In this document: piece by piece, positions 35,889 to 45,874 of the stretch
How the letters are laid out: each line of letters starts with the position of its first letter
Position numbering within the stretch: position 1 is the first letter of the stretch
DNA from: Pseudomonas sp. URMO17WK12:I2
Lineage (GTDB): Bacteria; Pseudomonadota; Gammaproteobacteria; Pseudomonadales; Pseudomonadaceae
DNA length: 64,000 nucleotides
Reading direction: 5' to 3'
Assembly: GCF_003253735.1 (NCBI RefSeq)
Contig: NZ_QKYW01000004.1
Location: 186,001 to 250,000 of the forward strand
Program-made: the position numbers and the translations under genes
Notes under the pieces: generated by a model
What the model was told of the DNA's origin: nothing
Database searches by the model: none
What the model saw: the letters and a program-made list of their open reading frames with translations, nothing else

Positions 35889-36800
35889 CTAACCTTGCTC
35901 CCGCCCCACACCCCCTTCGAGCTTGCGCCACAACAACCGCACCGCCGCCTTGCGCGACATGCTCCAGCGGTACAGGCGGATCTCCAGCGGGATGTGCCAG
36001 TGCTCCTTGCCACAGATCACCAGTTCGCCCCGCGCCAGCTCGGCGTTCATCGACAGCCGCGGCACCCAGGCCACGCCCAGGCCTTGCAAGGCCATGGCCT
36101 TGAGGCTGTCGGCCATGGCCGTTTCATGCACCGTGGTGGAGCGCAGAGCGCGCTGGCGCAACAACAGGTTCACTGAGCGGCCAAGGTAAGTGCCGGCGCT
36201 GTAGGCCAGCAGCGGCACGCTCTGCCCGGCGTCCAGGTCGAACAGCGGCGCGCCCTGCTCGTCGACGGCGCACACCGGCAGCATTTCGCTGATACCCAGG
36301 GGCAGTGACGGGAACAGATCGGGGGCCAGCTGCACGGCGGCGTCCTGGTCGTGGTAGGCGAGGATCAGATCGCAGGTGCCCTCACGCAGAGAATGCACCG
36401 CTTCACCGACGTTGGTCGCCACCAGCCGGGTGGTCAATGGCAGGCCGTCACGGCGCAGGCGGGCGATCCATTGCGGGAAGAAGCCGAACACCAGGGAGTG
36501 GGCGGCAGCGATCTGCAGCGCCTCGCCCTGCTGGCCCTCGAGGTGATGCAGATGGCGCACCACTTCGCCAAGCTGCTCGACCATGCTGCGCGCGGTGAGC
36601 AGAAACAGCTGGCCGGACTCGGTCAGCTCGATGGGTGTGCGCGAGCGGTTGACCAGGGTCAGGCCAAGCGCCGCCTCCAGGCTCTGAATGCGCCGGCTGA
36701 ACGCTGGCTGGGTCACGAAGCGCTTTTGCGCGGCCGCGGAAAAGCTGCGGGTGGCGGCCAGGGTGACGAAGTCTTCCAGCCATTTGGTTTCCAGGTTCAT
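35889..36800 (-). CDS. LysR-family regulator divergent from aspA
   Basis: I choose the ATG at 36800 (MNLETKWLEDFVTLAATRSF), which follows CGAGGATGCCC with good spacing; upstream in-frame ATGs at 36806 and 36833 add only a polar tail. The 303 residues have a winged helix-turn-helix (SFSAAAQKRFVTQPAFSRRI, shown as SAAAQKRFVTQPAFSRR) and a periplasmic-binding-like effector domain. It is divergent from aspA with two LysR-type dyads between them (36827 and 36865), so it probably controls aspA and itself. The effector is unknown; aspartate is a guess. Confidence 0.85.
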   Translation of the reverse strand: MNLETKWLEDFVTLAATRSFSAAAQKRFVTQPAFSRRIQSLEAALGLTLVNRSRTPIELTESGQLFLLTARSMVEQLGEVVRHLHHLEGQQGEALQIAAAHSLVFGFFPQWIARLRRDGLPLTTRLVATNVGEAVHSLREGTCDLILAYHDQDAAVQLAPDLFPSLPLGISEMLPVCAVDEQGAPLFDLDAGQSVPLLAYSAGTYLGRSVNLLLRQRALRSTTVHETAMADSLKAMALQGLGVAWVPRLSMNAELARGELVICGKEHWHIPLEIRLYRWSMSRKAAVRLLWRKLEGGVGREQG

Positions 36801-36826
36801 GGGCATCCTCGGCTCGCGCAGCGCTA

Positions 36827-36843
36827 TGCACACGTTTGGTGCA
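36827..36843. promoter_or_regulatory. LysR-type box 1, lysR-aspA intergenic
   Basis: TGCAC-ACGTTTG-GTGCA is a perfect 5-base dyad with a seven-base centre and the T-N11-A core typical of LysR operators. It lies 27 bases from the lysR start, suited to autoregulation. Confidence 0.55.
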
Positions 36844-36864
36844 AGGTTTTGGTCACAGCGACAT

Positions 36865-36881
36865 TATGCCGATTGTGCATA
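36865..36881. promoter_or_regulatory. LysR-type box 2, lysR-aspA intergenic
   Basis: TATGC-CGATTGT-GCATA is a second perfect dyad with the same arm and centre lengths; its middle is 38 bp from that of box 1. It is about 100 bases before aspA, a normal place for an activation site. Confidence 0.55.
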
Positions 36882-36977
36882 GGTCAGCAAACAACAGCAT
36901 TGGCCGCTTACTGCCCGCAAGCCTTATCCTTTGGCCCATCGCGGTATCTTCCGCCCTACCAAGAGAATCGAGACATC

Positions 36978-38435
<1,458 letters not shown>

Positions 38436-38449
38436 GCACCGCCAGACCC

Positions 38450-38482
38450 GAAGCCCCGTACCGTTCAGCGGTACGGGGCTTC
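38450..38482 (+). terminator. aspA terminator
   Basis: GAAGCCCCGTACCG, a TTCAG loop and CGGTACGGGGCTTC, 15 bases past the aspA stop and followed by GCTTTGTT. Confidence 0.9.
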
Positions 38483-38499
38483 GCTTTGTTGAGGACCGA

Positions 38500-38528
38500 T
38501 TGCCGTTTGCCTGCGCGCAGGCTAAAAG
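38500..38528 (+). promoter_or_regulatory. Sigma-70-like promoter of binding-protein gene A
   Basis: TTGCCG, a 17-base spacer and TAAAAG. The same hexamers with the same spacer length precede the paralogous gene at 39440-39468, which supports a shared, duplicated promoter. The spacer holds the palindrome GCCTGCGCGCAGGC. Confidence 0.55.
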
Positions 38529-38559
38529 GGCAGCAGTCCTAATAAAGAGAAGTCGCCCC

Positions 38560-39327
38560 ATGACCGTCAAAACCGCATGGTTGCTGTGCTTGCTGTCCCT
38601 TACAGGTGCCGTCGCACTCCCCGTCCAGGCCGAATTGCCGGCTGGCTATCAGGTCGTGTTACAAACGGAAAACTTTCCGCCATTCAACATGGCCGACAAC
38701 GACAAGAACTTCGCCCGTGACGCCAACATCCAGGGCGTCAGCACCACCATCGTGCGCGAGATGTTCAAGCGCGCCGGTATCGACTACACCCTGACTCTGC
38801 GCTTCCCCTGGAGTCGGGTCTACGACGCCACCCTGGCCAATGCCAACCATGGTCTGTTCTCCACCTCGATGAACGAGGCGCGGCGTCCGCTGTTCAAATG
38901 GGTCGGCCCGATCGCCAAGGTCGAGCGTGTGCTGCTCGCCGCACCTGGCTCCAACATTCCCAACCTGACCAGCCTCGAGCAGGCGCGCCAATACCGTATC
39001 GGCAGCTACAAGGACAGCGCCGCCGCCCAGGCCCTGGAAAAGGCCGGGCTGCAGCCGAACAACGCACTGCGTGATCAGGAGAACATCACCAAGCTTACCG
39101 GCGGCAAGATCGACCTGTGGGGCACCACCGACCCGGTGTGGCGTTACCAGGCTCGCCAGGCGGGCGTCAGCGGCCTGCGCAACGTGCTGACCTTCGACCG
39201 CGCCGACCTGTACCTGGCGCTCAACCTCGATACGCCGGACGAAGTCGTCTCGCGCCTGCAACAGGCGCTCGATCAGATGAAAACAGAGGGTTACGGCACC
39301 TGCAACAAGCACCCGGAGCTGTGCTGA
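38560..39327 (+). CDS. Periplasmic amino-acid-type binding protein, paralogue A
   Basis: The ATG at 38560 begins a 255-residue protein with a signal peptide (MTVKTAWLLCLLSLTGAVALPVQA). The mature part is a compact SBP_bac_3-type fold (VVLQTENFPPFNMADNDKNF, shown as TENFPPFNMADNDKNF; FPWSRVYDATL; TGGKIDLWGTTDPVWRY). No permease or ATPase gene adjoins it, so it may serve another transporter or a signalling role; members of this branch often stand alone. It is followed by a terminator and by its close paralogue B. Two cysteines lie at the C-terminus (GTCNKHPELC). Confidence 0.8.
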   Translation: MTVKTAWLLCLLSLTGAVALPVQAELPAGYQVVLQTENFPPFNMADNDKNFARDANIQGVSTTIVREMFKRAGIDYTLTLRFPWSRVYDATLANANHGLFSTSMNEARRPLFKWVGPIAKVERVLLAAPGSNIPNLTSLEQARQYRIGSYKDSAAAQALEKAGLQPNNALRDQENITKLTGGKIDLWGTTDPVWRYQARQAGVSGLRNVLTFDRADLYLALNLDTPDEVVSRLQQALDQMKTEGYGTCNKHPELC

Positions 39328-39391
39328 TCGCGGCACACCACAAACTCGCCTGACTTCCCCGCGCAGCGGCAGCAGGTAGCCGCGTGGGCCG

Positions 39392-39424
39392 AAAGCCCCA
39401 GACCGGTTCACAGTCTGGGGCTTT
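39392..39424 (+). terminator. Terminator between the paralogous binding-protein genes
   Basis: AAAGCCCCAGA and TCTGGGGCTTT pair across an 11-base loop, followed by a weak T-run (GCTCG); each paralogue is therefore its own transcription unit. Confidence 0.8.
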
Positions 39425-39439
39425 GCTCGTAGCGACTCA

Positions 39440-39468
39440 TTGCCGTTTGTGCAAAGGCACGCTAAAAG
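39440..39468 (+). promoter_or_regulatory. Sigma-70-like promoter of binding-protein gene B
   Basis: TTGCCG, 17 bases, TAAAAG, the same layout as upstream of paralogue A. The spacer sequence has diverged but again contains an inverted repeat (GTGC...GCAC). Confidence 0.55.
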
Positions 39469-39496
39469 AGCAGCGGCCTAACAAGGAGCCGTTCCG

Positions 39497-40264
39497 ATGA
39501 GTGTCAATGCCGTATGGTTTGCCGGTCTGCTTGCCGTTTCCAGTCTATTCGCCCTGCCCGCCCAGGCCGAATTGCCGCCGGACTACAAGGTGGTGCTGCA
39601 AACCGAAAACTTCCCGCCCTTCAACATGGCCGAAGGCGAGAAGAACTTCGCGCGTGACGCCAATATCCAGGGCGTCAGCACCACCATCGTGCGCGAGATG
39701 TTCAAACGCGCCGGCATTGGCTACACCATGACCCTGCGCTTCCCGTGGAGCAGGGTGTACGACGACACCCTGGCCCGCGCCAACTACGGGCTGTTCTCCA
39801 CCGCGATGAGCGAGGCGCGCCGTCCGCTGTTCAAATGGGTCGGCCCGATCGCCAAGGTCGAAGGCGTGCTGCTCGCCGCGCCGGGCGCCAAGATCGAAAA
39901 CCTGTCGAGCCTCGAGCAGGCCAGCCAATACCGCATCGGCAGCTACAAGGACGGCGCGGTCAGCCAGGCCCTGGAGCGCGCCGGCCTGCAACCGACCAAT
40001 GCCCTGCGCGACCAGGAAAACATCGCCAAGCTCACCGGCGGCAAGATCGACCTGTGGGCCACCACAGATCCGGTATGGCGCTTCCATGCGCGCCAGGCTG
40101 GAGTGACCGGCCTGCGCACCGTACTGGTCATCGACCGTTCTGACATGTACCTGGCGCTCAACCTCGAAACGCCGGACGAAGTGGTCACCCGCCTGCAACA
40201 GGCCCTCGATCAGATGAAGAACGAAGGCTACGGCACCTGCAACAAGCACCCGGAACTTTGCTGA
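39497..40264 (+). CDS. Periplasmic amino-acid-type binding protein, paralogue B
   Basis: The 255-residue product has a signal peptide (MSVNAVWFAGLLAVSSLFALPAQA) and is about 84% identical to paralogue A over the mature part by my hand count. Differences cluster in surface positions (DNDK to EGEK, SNIPN to AKIEN) and a few residues near the binding cleft (DLWGTTD to DLWATTD, DRADLY to DRSDMY). The DNA before both genes is also similar. This is a recent tandem duplication, perhaps with changed ligand preference. REP elements and an HTH regulator gene follow, in convergent orientation. Confidence 0.8.
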   Translation: MSVNAVWFAGLLAVSSLFALPAQAELPPDYKVVLQTENFPPFNMAEGEKNFARDANIQGVSTTIVREMFKRAGIGYTMTLRFPWSRVYDDTLARANYGLFSTAMSEARRPLFKWVGPIAKVEGVLLAAPGAKIENLSSLEQASQYRIGSYKDGAVSQALERAGLQPTNALRDQENIAKLTGGKIDLWATTDPVWRFHARQAGVTGLRTVLVIDRSDMYLALNLETPDEVVTRLQQALDQMKNEGYGTCNKHPELC

Positions 40265-40331
40265 TAGCGGTAGTGCGTTCTCGCTTTCGCGGAGCGATTA
40301 GGCGCAGTGCATTCGAGTTCAGCGCGATACC

Positions 40332-40395
40332 TGTGGGAACGGGCCATGCCCGTGATTTCGCGCGCATGGACTAGGCGTCCCCGCGCGCTCCCACA
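40332..40395. repeat. REP pair between convergent genes
   Basis: TGTGGGAACGGGCCATGCCC (40332-40351) faces GCGCGCTCCCACA (40383-40395) around a degenerate centre, between binding-protein gene B and the HTH regulator. Confidence 0.7.
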
Positions 40396-40449
40396 TAAGT
40401 ACCCAGTTCCCGCAGATAAGCGGTGGCCACCCAGCGCCACCGAGCCGCC

Positions 40450-41262
40450 TTACTCCACCTCGAACAACCCATCGCGCACCGGCGCATGGGCCAGGCGCTG
40501 ACGGATGTCCTCGTCGATACGCGGGTCATCCGGCTGGTAGAGCATCACCTGGCGATAGGTGCTGATGCGGTTGATCTCGGTACCGAGAAACTCCCATACC
40601 ACCCGGGTGCACGCCGGTGTCCGGCGGTCGCCGCTGGACACCCCGGTCTTCAGGCCATTGAGACGGGTGATGCGGCTCTTGAAGCTGGGAATCAGGATGG
40701 TCTGGCTCATCTCGTTGACGGTCAGCGACTCGTAGTCGATGAGAAACAGCCGATCCTGCAGCTGAAAGGCAGCGCCCAGATAACGACAGCGCGCCGAGTC
40801 CTCGGCCAGACCGCCGGTGGATAACACCTGACGCTCCTGGCGCTCGAACAGGAAGTTGCCGCCCTCCTCGCGCATGTGCACCAGCGACAGCAGGATGGTG
40901 CCCGGCACCGACATGCAGTTGGCGTACTCGAAGTAGTAGCCACAATAGCGCGACAGGTCACTGGAGCTTTCACGCAGTGGCTGTAACAACACATGTAACG
41001 GGTCCTGCTCGGCCGGGGCGCCGATTTGCGTGCCACGGGCCCCGATCAAGCGCGCGAACTGATCCCCGGGCATGCCCAGCTCATAGCCCTCGACGCCGAA
41101 GAAGTCCCCAATCCTTTTGAGGTTATAGGCCGTGGGCTGGCTCTCTCCAGACAGGTATTTGTTGAACTGGGCGCGGTTGATGCCGACCTTGCGGCACACC
41201 TCCGCAATCGAACGGTAGTGGCTGCAGAGCAGCCGAAGATTCTCACCGAGGTGACTGGACAT
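40450..41262 (-). CDS. XRE-type helix-turn-helix regulator with long C-terminal domain
   Basis: I favour the ATG at 41262 (MSSHLGENLRLLCSHYRSIA); in-frame ATGs reach back to 41313 but add unlikely residues. An N-terminal XRE-like HTH is clear (SIAEVCRKVGINRAQFNKYL, GESQPTAYNLKRIGDFFGVE). The remaining 200 residues form an uncharacterised alpha/beta domain (YCGYYFEYANCMSVPGTILL) that probably senses a ligand. It is convergent with the binding-protein genes and divergent from the AgcS symporter gene, so it may control one of them. Confidence 0.75.
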   Translation of the reverse strand: MSSHLGENLRLLCSHYRSIAEVCRKVGINRAQFNKYLSGESQPTAYNLKRIGDFFGVEGYELGMPGDQFARLIGARGTQIGAPAEQDPLHVLLQPLRESSSDLSRYCGYYFEYANCMSVPGTILLSLVHMREEGGNFLFERQERQVLSTGGLAEDSARCRYLGAAFQLQDRLFLIDYESLTVNEMSQTILIPSFKSRITRLNGLKTGVSSGDRRTPACTRVVWEFLGTEINRISTYRQVMLYQPDDPRIDEDIRQRLAHAPVRDGLFEVE

Positions 41263-41428
41263 GAGCGGCTCAGATGATGCGAGTGACGCCATTATAGCAT
41301 CAGGTCGCATCACCTAGGATCGATCCGCGAAATTGTTCCGGGGGCCTCCTTGCTCAAACATTAGCCACCGCATCTCGCGTCCAGCGTTCGCCTGCGAACA
41401 ATCACAATAAGAATCGAGGATTCTCATC

Positions 41429-42877
41429 ATGCTCGAAGTACTGAACGACTTCCTTTCCGGGAAAGTGTTGATCGTGCTTATCGTCGGCCTGGGTAGCTAC
41501 TTCACCCTGCGCTCGCGCTTCGTCCAGTTCCGCCATTTCATCCACATGTTCAGCGTGTTCAAGGAATCGCTGCGCAGCAGTGGTGGCCAGCTCAGCTCGT
41601 TCCAGGCCCTGATGCTCAGCCTCGCCGGCCGCGTCGGCGCCGGTAACATCGCTGGTGTCGGCATCGCCGTGACCCTGGGCGGCCCGGGCGCCGTGTTCTG
41701 GATGTGGGTGACCGCACTGGTCGGCATGTCCAGCAGCTTCTTCGAATGTACCCTGGCCCAGGTCTACAAGCGCAGCGACGGTGACGGCCTGTACCGCGGC
41801 GGCCCGGCCTACTACATCCAGCACGGCCTGAAGCTGCGCTGGATGGCGATGACCTTCGCCGTACTGCTGCTGGTCACCTACGGCTTCGCCTTCAACGGCC
41901 TGCAGTCGTACACCGTGACCCACTCGCTGCAAAACGCCTTCGACATTCCGGTGCAGTACAGCGGTATCGCCCTGGCCGTGCTGCTGGGCCTGGTGTTCAT
42001 CGGCGGTATCAAGCGCATCGCTTCGGTTTCCGACCTGCTGGTGCCGATCAAGACCCTGCTCTACATCGCCGTGACGGTTTACGTCATCGCCATCCAGATC
42101 GAGCACGTACCGGCCATGCTGGCGACCATCGTCAAGAGCGCCTTCGGCCTTGAGCCAGCATTCGCCGGCCTGCTCGGCAGCGCCATCGTGATGGGTGTGA
42201 AACGCGGTGTGTTCGCCAACGAAGCCGGTCTGGGCAGCGCGCCGAACGTGGCCGCCGTGGCCTCGGTCAAGCACCCGGCTGCACAGGGCGTGGTTCAGGC
42301 GTTCAGCGTGTTCCTCGATACCTTCGTGATCTGCACCTGTACCGCGCTGCTGATCCTGCTCTCGGGCTTCTACACTCCGGGCTTCGAAGGTGACGGCATC
42401 GTCCTCACCCAGAACTCCCTGGCGGCAGTGGTTGGTGACTGGGGCCGCACCTTCATCAGCGTGGCGCTGAGCCTGTTCGTGTTCACCTGCATCCTCTACA
42501 ACTACTACCTCGGCGAAAACGCCCTGCAGTTCATGGTCGGTCGCAGCAAGGTCGCCCTGCTCGGCTACCGCGCCCTGGTACTGGCGCTGATCTGCTGGGG
42601 TTCGATGCAGAACCTGGGCACCGTATTCGCCTTCGCCGACATCACCATGACCTGCCTGGCGTTCGTCAACCTGACCGCCCTGGCCATGCTGATCAAGGTC
42701 GGCCTGCGCGTAATGAAGGACTATGACGAGCAGCGCAAGGCCGGCGTCGCCCAGCCGGTGTTCGACGGTTCCAAGTTCGCTGACCTGGACCTCGACCGCG
42801 ACTCCTGGCCGACCGCCAAGGCAACCGCTGACGCTCAACCGCAGAGCGCCCCGGAACTGCTGCCGACTCAACGCTGA
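41429..42877 (+). CDS. AgcS-family sodium:alanine/glycine symporter
   Basis: The 482-residue inner-membrane protein begins MLEVLNDFLSGKVLIVLIVG after an ATCGAGGA site. AgcS signatures are present: FQALMLSLAGRVGAGNIAGV, split as FQALMLSLAGRVG and GNIAGVG; GGPGAVFWMW; and VFANEAGLGSAPNVAAVA, with about ten helices. It imports alanine or glycine with Na+. It is followed by a good terminator and shares the window with a second, more distant AgcS gene at 49609. The divergent XRE-type gene is a candidate regulator. Confidence 0.92.
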   Translation: MLEVLNDFLSGKVLIVLIVGLGSYFTLRSRFVQFRHFIHMFSVFKESLRSSGGQLSSFQALMLSLAGRVGAGNIAGVGIAVTLGGPGAVFWMWVTALVGMSSSFFECTLAQVYKRSDGDGLYRGGPAYYIQHGLKLRWMAMTFAVLLLVTYGFAFNGLQSYTVTHSLQNAFDIPVQYSGIALAVLLGLVFIGGIKRIASVSDLLVPIKTLLYIAVTVYVIAIQIEHVPAMLATIVKSAFGLEPAFAGLLGSAIVMGVKRGVFANEAGLGSAPNVAAVASVKHPAAQGVVQAFSVFLDTFVICTCTALLILLSGFYTPGFEGDGIVLTQNSLAAVVGDWGRTFISVALSLFVFTCILYNYYLGENALQFMVGRSKVALLGYRALVLALICWGSMQNLGTVFAFADITMTCLAFVNLTALAMLIKVGLRVMKDYDEQRKAGVAQPVFDGSKFADLDLDRDSWPTAKATADAQPQSAPELLPTQR

Positions 42878-42890
42878 GTCGCCCAGCCTG

Positions 42891-42921
42891 ATCGGGTGAC
42901 GCGCCTGGCGCGTCACCCGAT
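42891..42921 (+). terminator. Hairpin after the first AgcS gene
   Basis: ATCGGGTGACGCGC, a CTG loop and GCGCGTCACCCGAT, followed by TCTGCC; a 14-bp perfect stem 13 bases past the stop. Confidence 0.75.
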
Positions 42922-43087
42922 TCTGCCGCCTGATGGCGGCTCCCCCTTTTCCTGCCGATGCCCTTGCCCGAATAACGAGCGAGCCGGGATCGGCTTGGCC
43001 TGGGGATTGCTTCCCAGGTCTTTCACGAGTGGCGATCGGATGTATCCTGCCCCTTTCCATACCCATTCTTTCAATAAGGAAAAAGGC

Positions 43088-44077
43088 ATGCCTGCCGTAC
43101 AAAAACTCCTCGTGCTGTATACCGGCGGCACTATCGGCATGCAGGCCAGCGCCAATGGCCTGGCCCCCGCCTCCGGCTTCGAGGCGCGCCTGCGCGCGCA
43201 GCAGACCGAGCAACACGAACAACTGCCGACCTGGGTATTTCGCGAGCTGCTGCCGCTGATCGACAGCGCCAACATGAGCCAGGCCAACTGGCTGGCGATG
43301 GTCGCAGCGATCCGCCAGGGCGTGGAGCAGGACGGCTGCGACGGTGTGCTGGTGCTGCACGGCACCGACACCTTGGCCTACAGCGCCGCCGCCCTGAGCT
43401 TCCTGCTACTGGGCCTGCCGGTGCCGGTGGTGCTGACCGGCTCGATGCTACCGGCCGGCGCCGAGCACAGCGACGCCTGGCCCAACCTGTTCGGCGCCAT
43501 GCAGGCGCTGCACCTGGGTATTGCACCGGGCGTGCACCTGTATTTCAACGGTGCGCTGATGCATGGCGCCCGGGTCAGCAAGCTGAGCAGCGACGCCTTC
43601 GATGCCTTCCAGGTGGTGCCGCGTTTGCGCCAGGGCGAGCGCCTGGCCGAGTTACCCGCGCATATCGACTTCCGCCAGCCCCGCCAGGCGGTCAACCTGC
43701 TCAGCCTGCCGCTGGTGCCGGGCCTGCGCGCCAGCCACCTGCGTGCCTTGCTGGACAGCGGCGTGCAGGGCCTGCTGCTGGAATGCTACGGCAGCGGCAC
43801 CGGCCCGTCGGACAACGCCGAACTGCTCGACGTATTGCGCGAAGCCCACGGGCGCGGCGTGGTGCTGGCGGCGATCAGCCAGTGCGCGCGCGGGCACGTG
43901 GAGTTCGGCGTTTATGCAGCCGGCAGCCAGTTGGCTTCGGTAGGGCTGGTCTCGGCGGGCGGCATGACCCGCGAGGCGGCCCTGGGCAAGCTGTTCGCCC
44001 TGCTCGGGGCCGGCCTGGCGCAGGACGAGGTGGAGCGCCTGTTCAGTCTCGACCTGTGTGGCGAACGTGTGGAATAG
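43088..44077 (+). CDS. ansA: Type I (cytoplasmic) L-asparaginase
   Basis: The ATG at 43088 follows AAGGAAAAAGGC, giving 329 residues without a signal peptide. Catalytic threonine one is in YTGGTIGM near residue 15; the second motif LHGTDTLAYSAAAL contains Thr, Asp and the later Lys partner region. GSGTGPSDNAELL near residue 240 supports the type I fold. It hydrolyses asparagine to aspartate and ammonia, feeding aspartase. Many Pseudomonas operons of this theme use a periplasmic type II enzyme instead; this one is the cytoplasmic form. Confidence 0.92.
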   Translation: MPAVQKLLVLYTGGTIGMQASANGLAPASGFEARLRAQQTEQHEQLPTWVFRELLPLIDSANMSQANWLAMVAAIRQGVEQDGCDGVLVLHGTDTLAYSAAALSFLLLGLPVPVVLTGSMLPAGAEHSDAWPNLFGAMQALHLGIAPGVHLYFNGALMHGARVSKLSSDAFDAFQVVPRLRQGERLAELPAHIDFRQPRQAVNLLSLPLVPGLRASHLRALLDSGVQGLLLECYGSGTGPSDNAELLDVLREAHGRGVVLAAISQCARGHVEFGVYAAGSQLASVGLVSAGGMTREAALGKLFALLGAGLAQDEVERLFSLDLCGERVE

Positions 44078-44164
44078 GCCATGGATTGGGACGCGACGAG
44101 CCGGTATAGTCGCGCCCCGCTGGCGGAAAGCCAGCTTCTTTTACCTCACCTACAAGGACGTCCC

Positions 44165-44563
44165 ATGCCTGTGTTCCGCTCCGCCCTGTTCCTTCTGCTC
44201 GCCCTGGCCATCACTGGCTGCTCGACCAAGGCTTTCTTCAAACTGCCGGAAAACAGCAGCGTTGCCATCAACGAGCGTGCCGAGCAGCACCCGCAAGGCC
44301 TGGTCAAGATTCGCCCGTTCTTCTGGAACCGCGCCGGCGGCGTGCCGTACAAGCTGACTAGCACCACCACTGGCCAGCCGATCTCGGAAGGCAAGCTGAG
44401 CACGCGTTTTCGCGTGGTATCGATCTTCTGGCCGCCGTACAGCATCATTTACTGGCCGATGGGCTTCCGTCATCCGTGCTATGACCTGACCACTCCAGTG
44501 GCCGGCACCTGCACCGATCATGACCTGATGATGCTGCGCAAAGCCTACCGCGACGCCCAGTAA
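44165..44563 (+). CDS. Small lipoprotein of unknown function
   Basis: The 132-residue product starts MPVFRSALFLLLALAITGCS, a lipoprotein signal with lipobox ITGC (Cys20). The mature part has VKIRPFFWNRAGGVPYKL, a short hydrophobic segment (FWPPYSIIYWPMGFRHPCYD) and ends with a basic helix. I do not recognise the family; it is a Pseudomonas-type envelope protein. ATG 44165 follows AAGGACGTCCC. A hairpin with a T-run ends the gene. Confidence 0.7.
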   Translation: MPVFRSALFLLLALAITGCSTKAFFKLPENSSVAINERAEQHPQGLVKIRPFFWNRAGGVPYKLTSTTTGQPISEGKLSTRFRVVSIFWPPYSIIYWPMGFRHPCYDLTTPVAGTCTDHDLMMLRKAYRDAQ

Positions 44564-44570
44564 ACCGCGC

Positions 44571-44603
44571 GGCTGCCGCCCAGGCAGCCCACGCCCCTTT
44601 TTG
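44571..44603 (+). terminator. Terminator of the lipoprotein gene
   Basis: GGCTGCC, a GCCCA loop and GGCAGCC followed by CACGCCCCTTTTT; a weaker stem than others in the window but followed by a clear T-run. Confidence 0.6.
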
Positions 44604-44650
44604 CAAACGATCTAGCGAGCTAGAGCACTGCAAGGCCTAGGCGGCCCCAC

Positions 44651-44852
44651 AAAAACAGGCGAGAAACGCAGCGCAGCGTAGTAACAGCCAACGGCTGGCC
44701 CGCAGGTGAGCGCAGCGAATCAAGCGACCGGGGTCGCGGGCGACTGTACTTTTGTACATGAGCATTACTCGCTTCGCTCGCCCTACGGGCCGCGCTGAAG
44801 CGCGTTAGCCGCCAGCGGCTTTCCGACCGGGCTGGCGATCCAGCCTGTTTTT
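44651..44852. repeat. Structured 202-bp intergenic element with terminal inverted repeats
   Basis: AAAAACAGGC (44651-44660) and GCCTGTTTTT (44843-44852) are exact inverted ends. Inside are five perfect hairpins: GCCA/TGGC (44687-44699), GCGACC/GGTCGC (44724-44737), TGTAC/GTACA (44745-44758), CGCGCT/AGCGCG (44791-44804) and AGCCGC/GCGGCT (44807-44820). It has no credible coding frame. The shape suggests a miniature inverted-repeat element or a structured non-coding RNA. Confidence 0.5.
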
Positions 44853-44882
44853 AACGCCGCAGGGCCGACGCGCAGCTGATCG

Positions 44883-45791
44883 TCAGAACACCGACCAGCC
44901 GATCCGCTCGCTGAGCACTTCCAGCGCCGCCATGCCCGCCAGGGAGTTGCCCGCCTTGTTGAGCCCTGGCGACCACACGCAGATGGTGTACTGCCCCGGC
45001 ACGATGGCAACGATCCCGCCACCTACACCGCTCTTGCCCGGCAGGCCGACGCGATAGGCGAAGTTGCCGGCCTCGTCATACAGCCCGCTGGTGGCCATGA
45101 TCGAATTGACCTGCTGGGTCTGCCGCGCGCTGAGCACTTGCTCGCCGCTGTGCTTGCAGAAACCGTCGCGGGCCAGGAAGCAGAACGCCTTGACCAGGTC
45201 CACGCAGCTCATGCTCAACGCGCAGTAGCTGAAGTAATTGCGCAGCACCATCTCGACATCGTTGTGGAAATTGCCGAACGACTGCATCAGGTAGGCCATG
45301 GCCGCGTTGCGCGCGCGGTGCTGGTATTCGGAGTCGGCGATATGCCGGTCGATGACCACGTGGGGGTTGCCCGACAGGCGCCGCACGAAGTCGCGCATCG
45401 ACAACGCCGGTGCGGCGAAGCGCGACTGGTTGATGTCGCTGATCACCAGCGCGCCGGCATTGATGAACGGGTTGCGTGGCCGACCGTTTTCCAGCTCCAG
45501 CTGCACCAGAGAATTGAACGGCTGGCCCGACGGCTCGTGGCCCAGGCGCGCCCAGATGCTCTCGCCGGAATGCTGGATGGCCTGCACCAGGCTGAACACC
45601 TTGGAGATGCTCTGGATCGAGAACGGCGTGTGCGCATCGCCGGCGGTGAACAGCTCACCATCATTGCCGTAGACGGCGATACCCAACTGATCCACCGCCA
45701 CATCGGCCAGGGCGGGAATATAGGTGGCGACCTTGCCCTGCGCGATCAGTGGGCGAACCTGGTCGAGGATTTCATTCAACAATGCTTGCAT
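44883..45791 (-). CDS. glsB: Glutaminase (GlsA/GlsB type)
   Basis: I take the ATG at 45791 ([20 protein letters not shown]) over a GTG at 45797; 302 residues result. The serine beta-lactamase-like fold has the SxxK pair at Ser61 and Lys64 ([10 protein letters not shown]), [10 protein letters not shown], and [17 protein letters not shown] near residue 258. It converts glutamine to glutamate and ammonia in the cytoplasm. It complements the glutamate importer and asparaginase in this region. It lies 83 bases beyond the methyltransferase gene on the same strand, and may be co-transcribed. Confidence 0.93.
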   Translation of the reverse strand: MQALLNEILDQVRPLIAQGKVATYIPALADVAVDQLGIAVYGNDGELFTAGDAHTPFSIQSISKVFSLVQAIQHSGESIWARLGHEPSGQPFNSLVQLELENGRPRNPFINAGALVISDINQSRFAAPALSMRDFVRRLSGNPHVVIDRHIADSEYQHRARNAAMAYLMQSFGNFHNDVEMVLRNYFSYCALSMSCVDLVKAFCFLARDGFCKHSGEQVLSARQTQQVNSIMATSGLYDEAGNFAYRVGLPGKSGVGGGIVAIVPGQYTICVWSPGLNKAGNSLAGMAALEVLSERIGWSVF

Positions 45792-45874
45792 GGGCACGCT
45801 CGCAATCCGGCCCGGCGGCTGCCGGGCTCAATCAGCCATAGACGCCACGACTGACCCGCAAAGCACAGCGCCGT

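Noticed and set aside
41339..41360. Sigma-54-like GG-N10-GC spacing upstream of the first AgcS gene
   Set aside because: Only the TTGC half matches; the -24 part reads CCGGGG instead of TGGCAC, so a chance match in GC-rich DNA is more likely.
41402..43360. Antisense open frame of about 650 codons across the AgcS and asparaginase genes
   Set aside because: It runs opposite two well-identified genes and shows only His/Gln/Gly-rich low-complexity sequence, an artefact of GC-rich codon bias.
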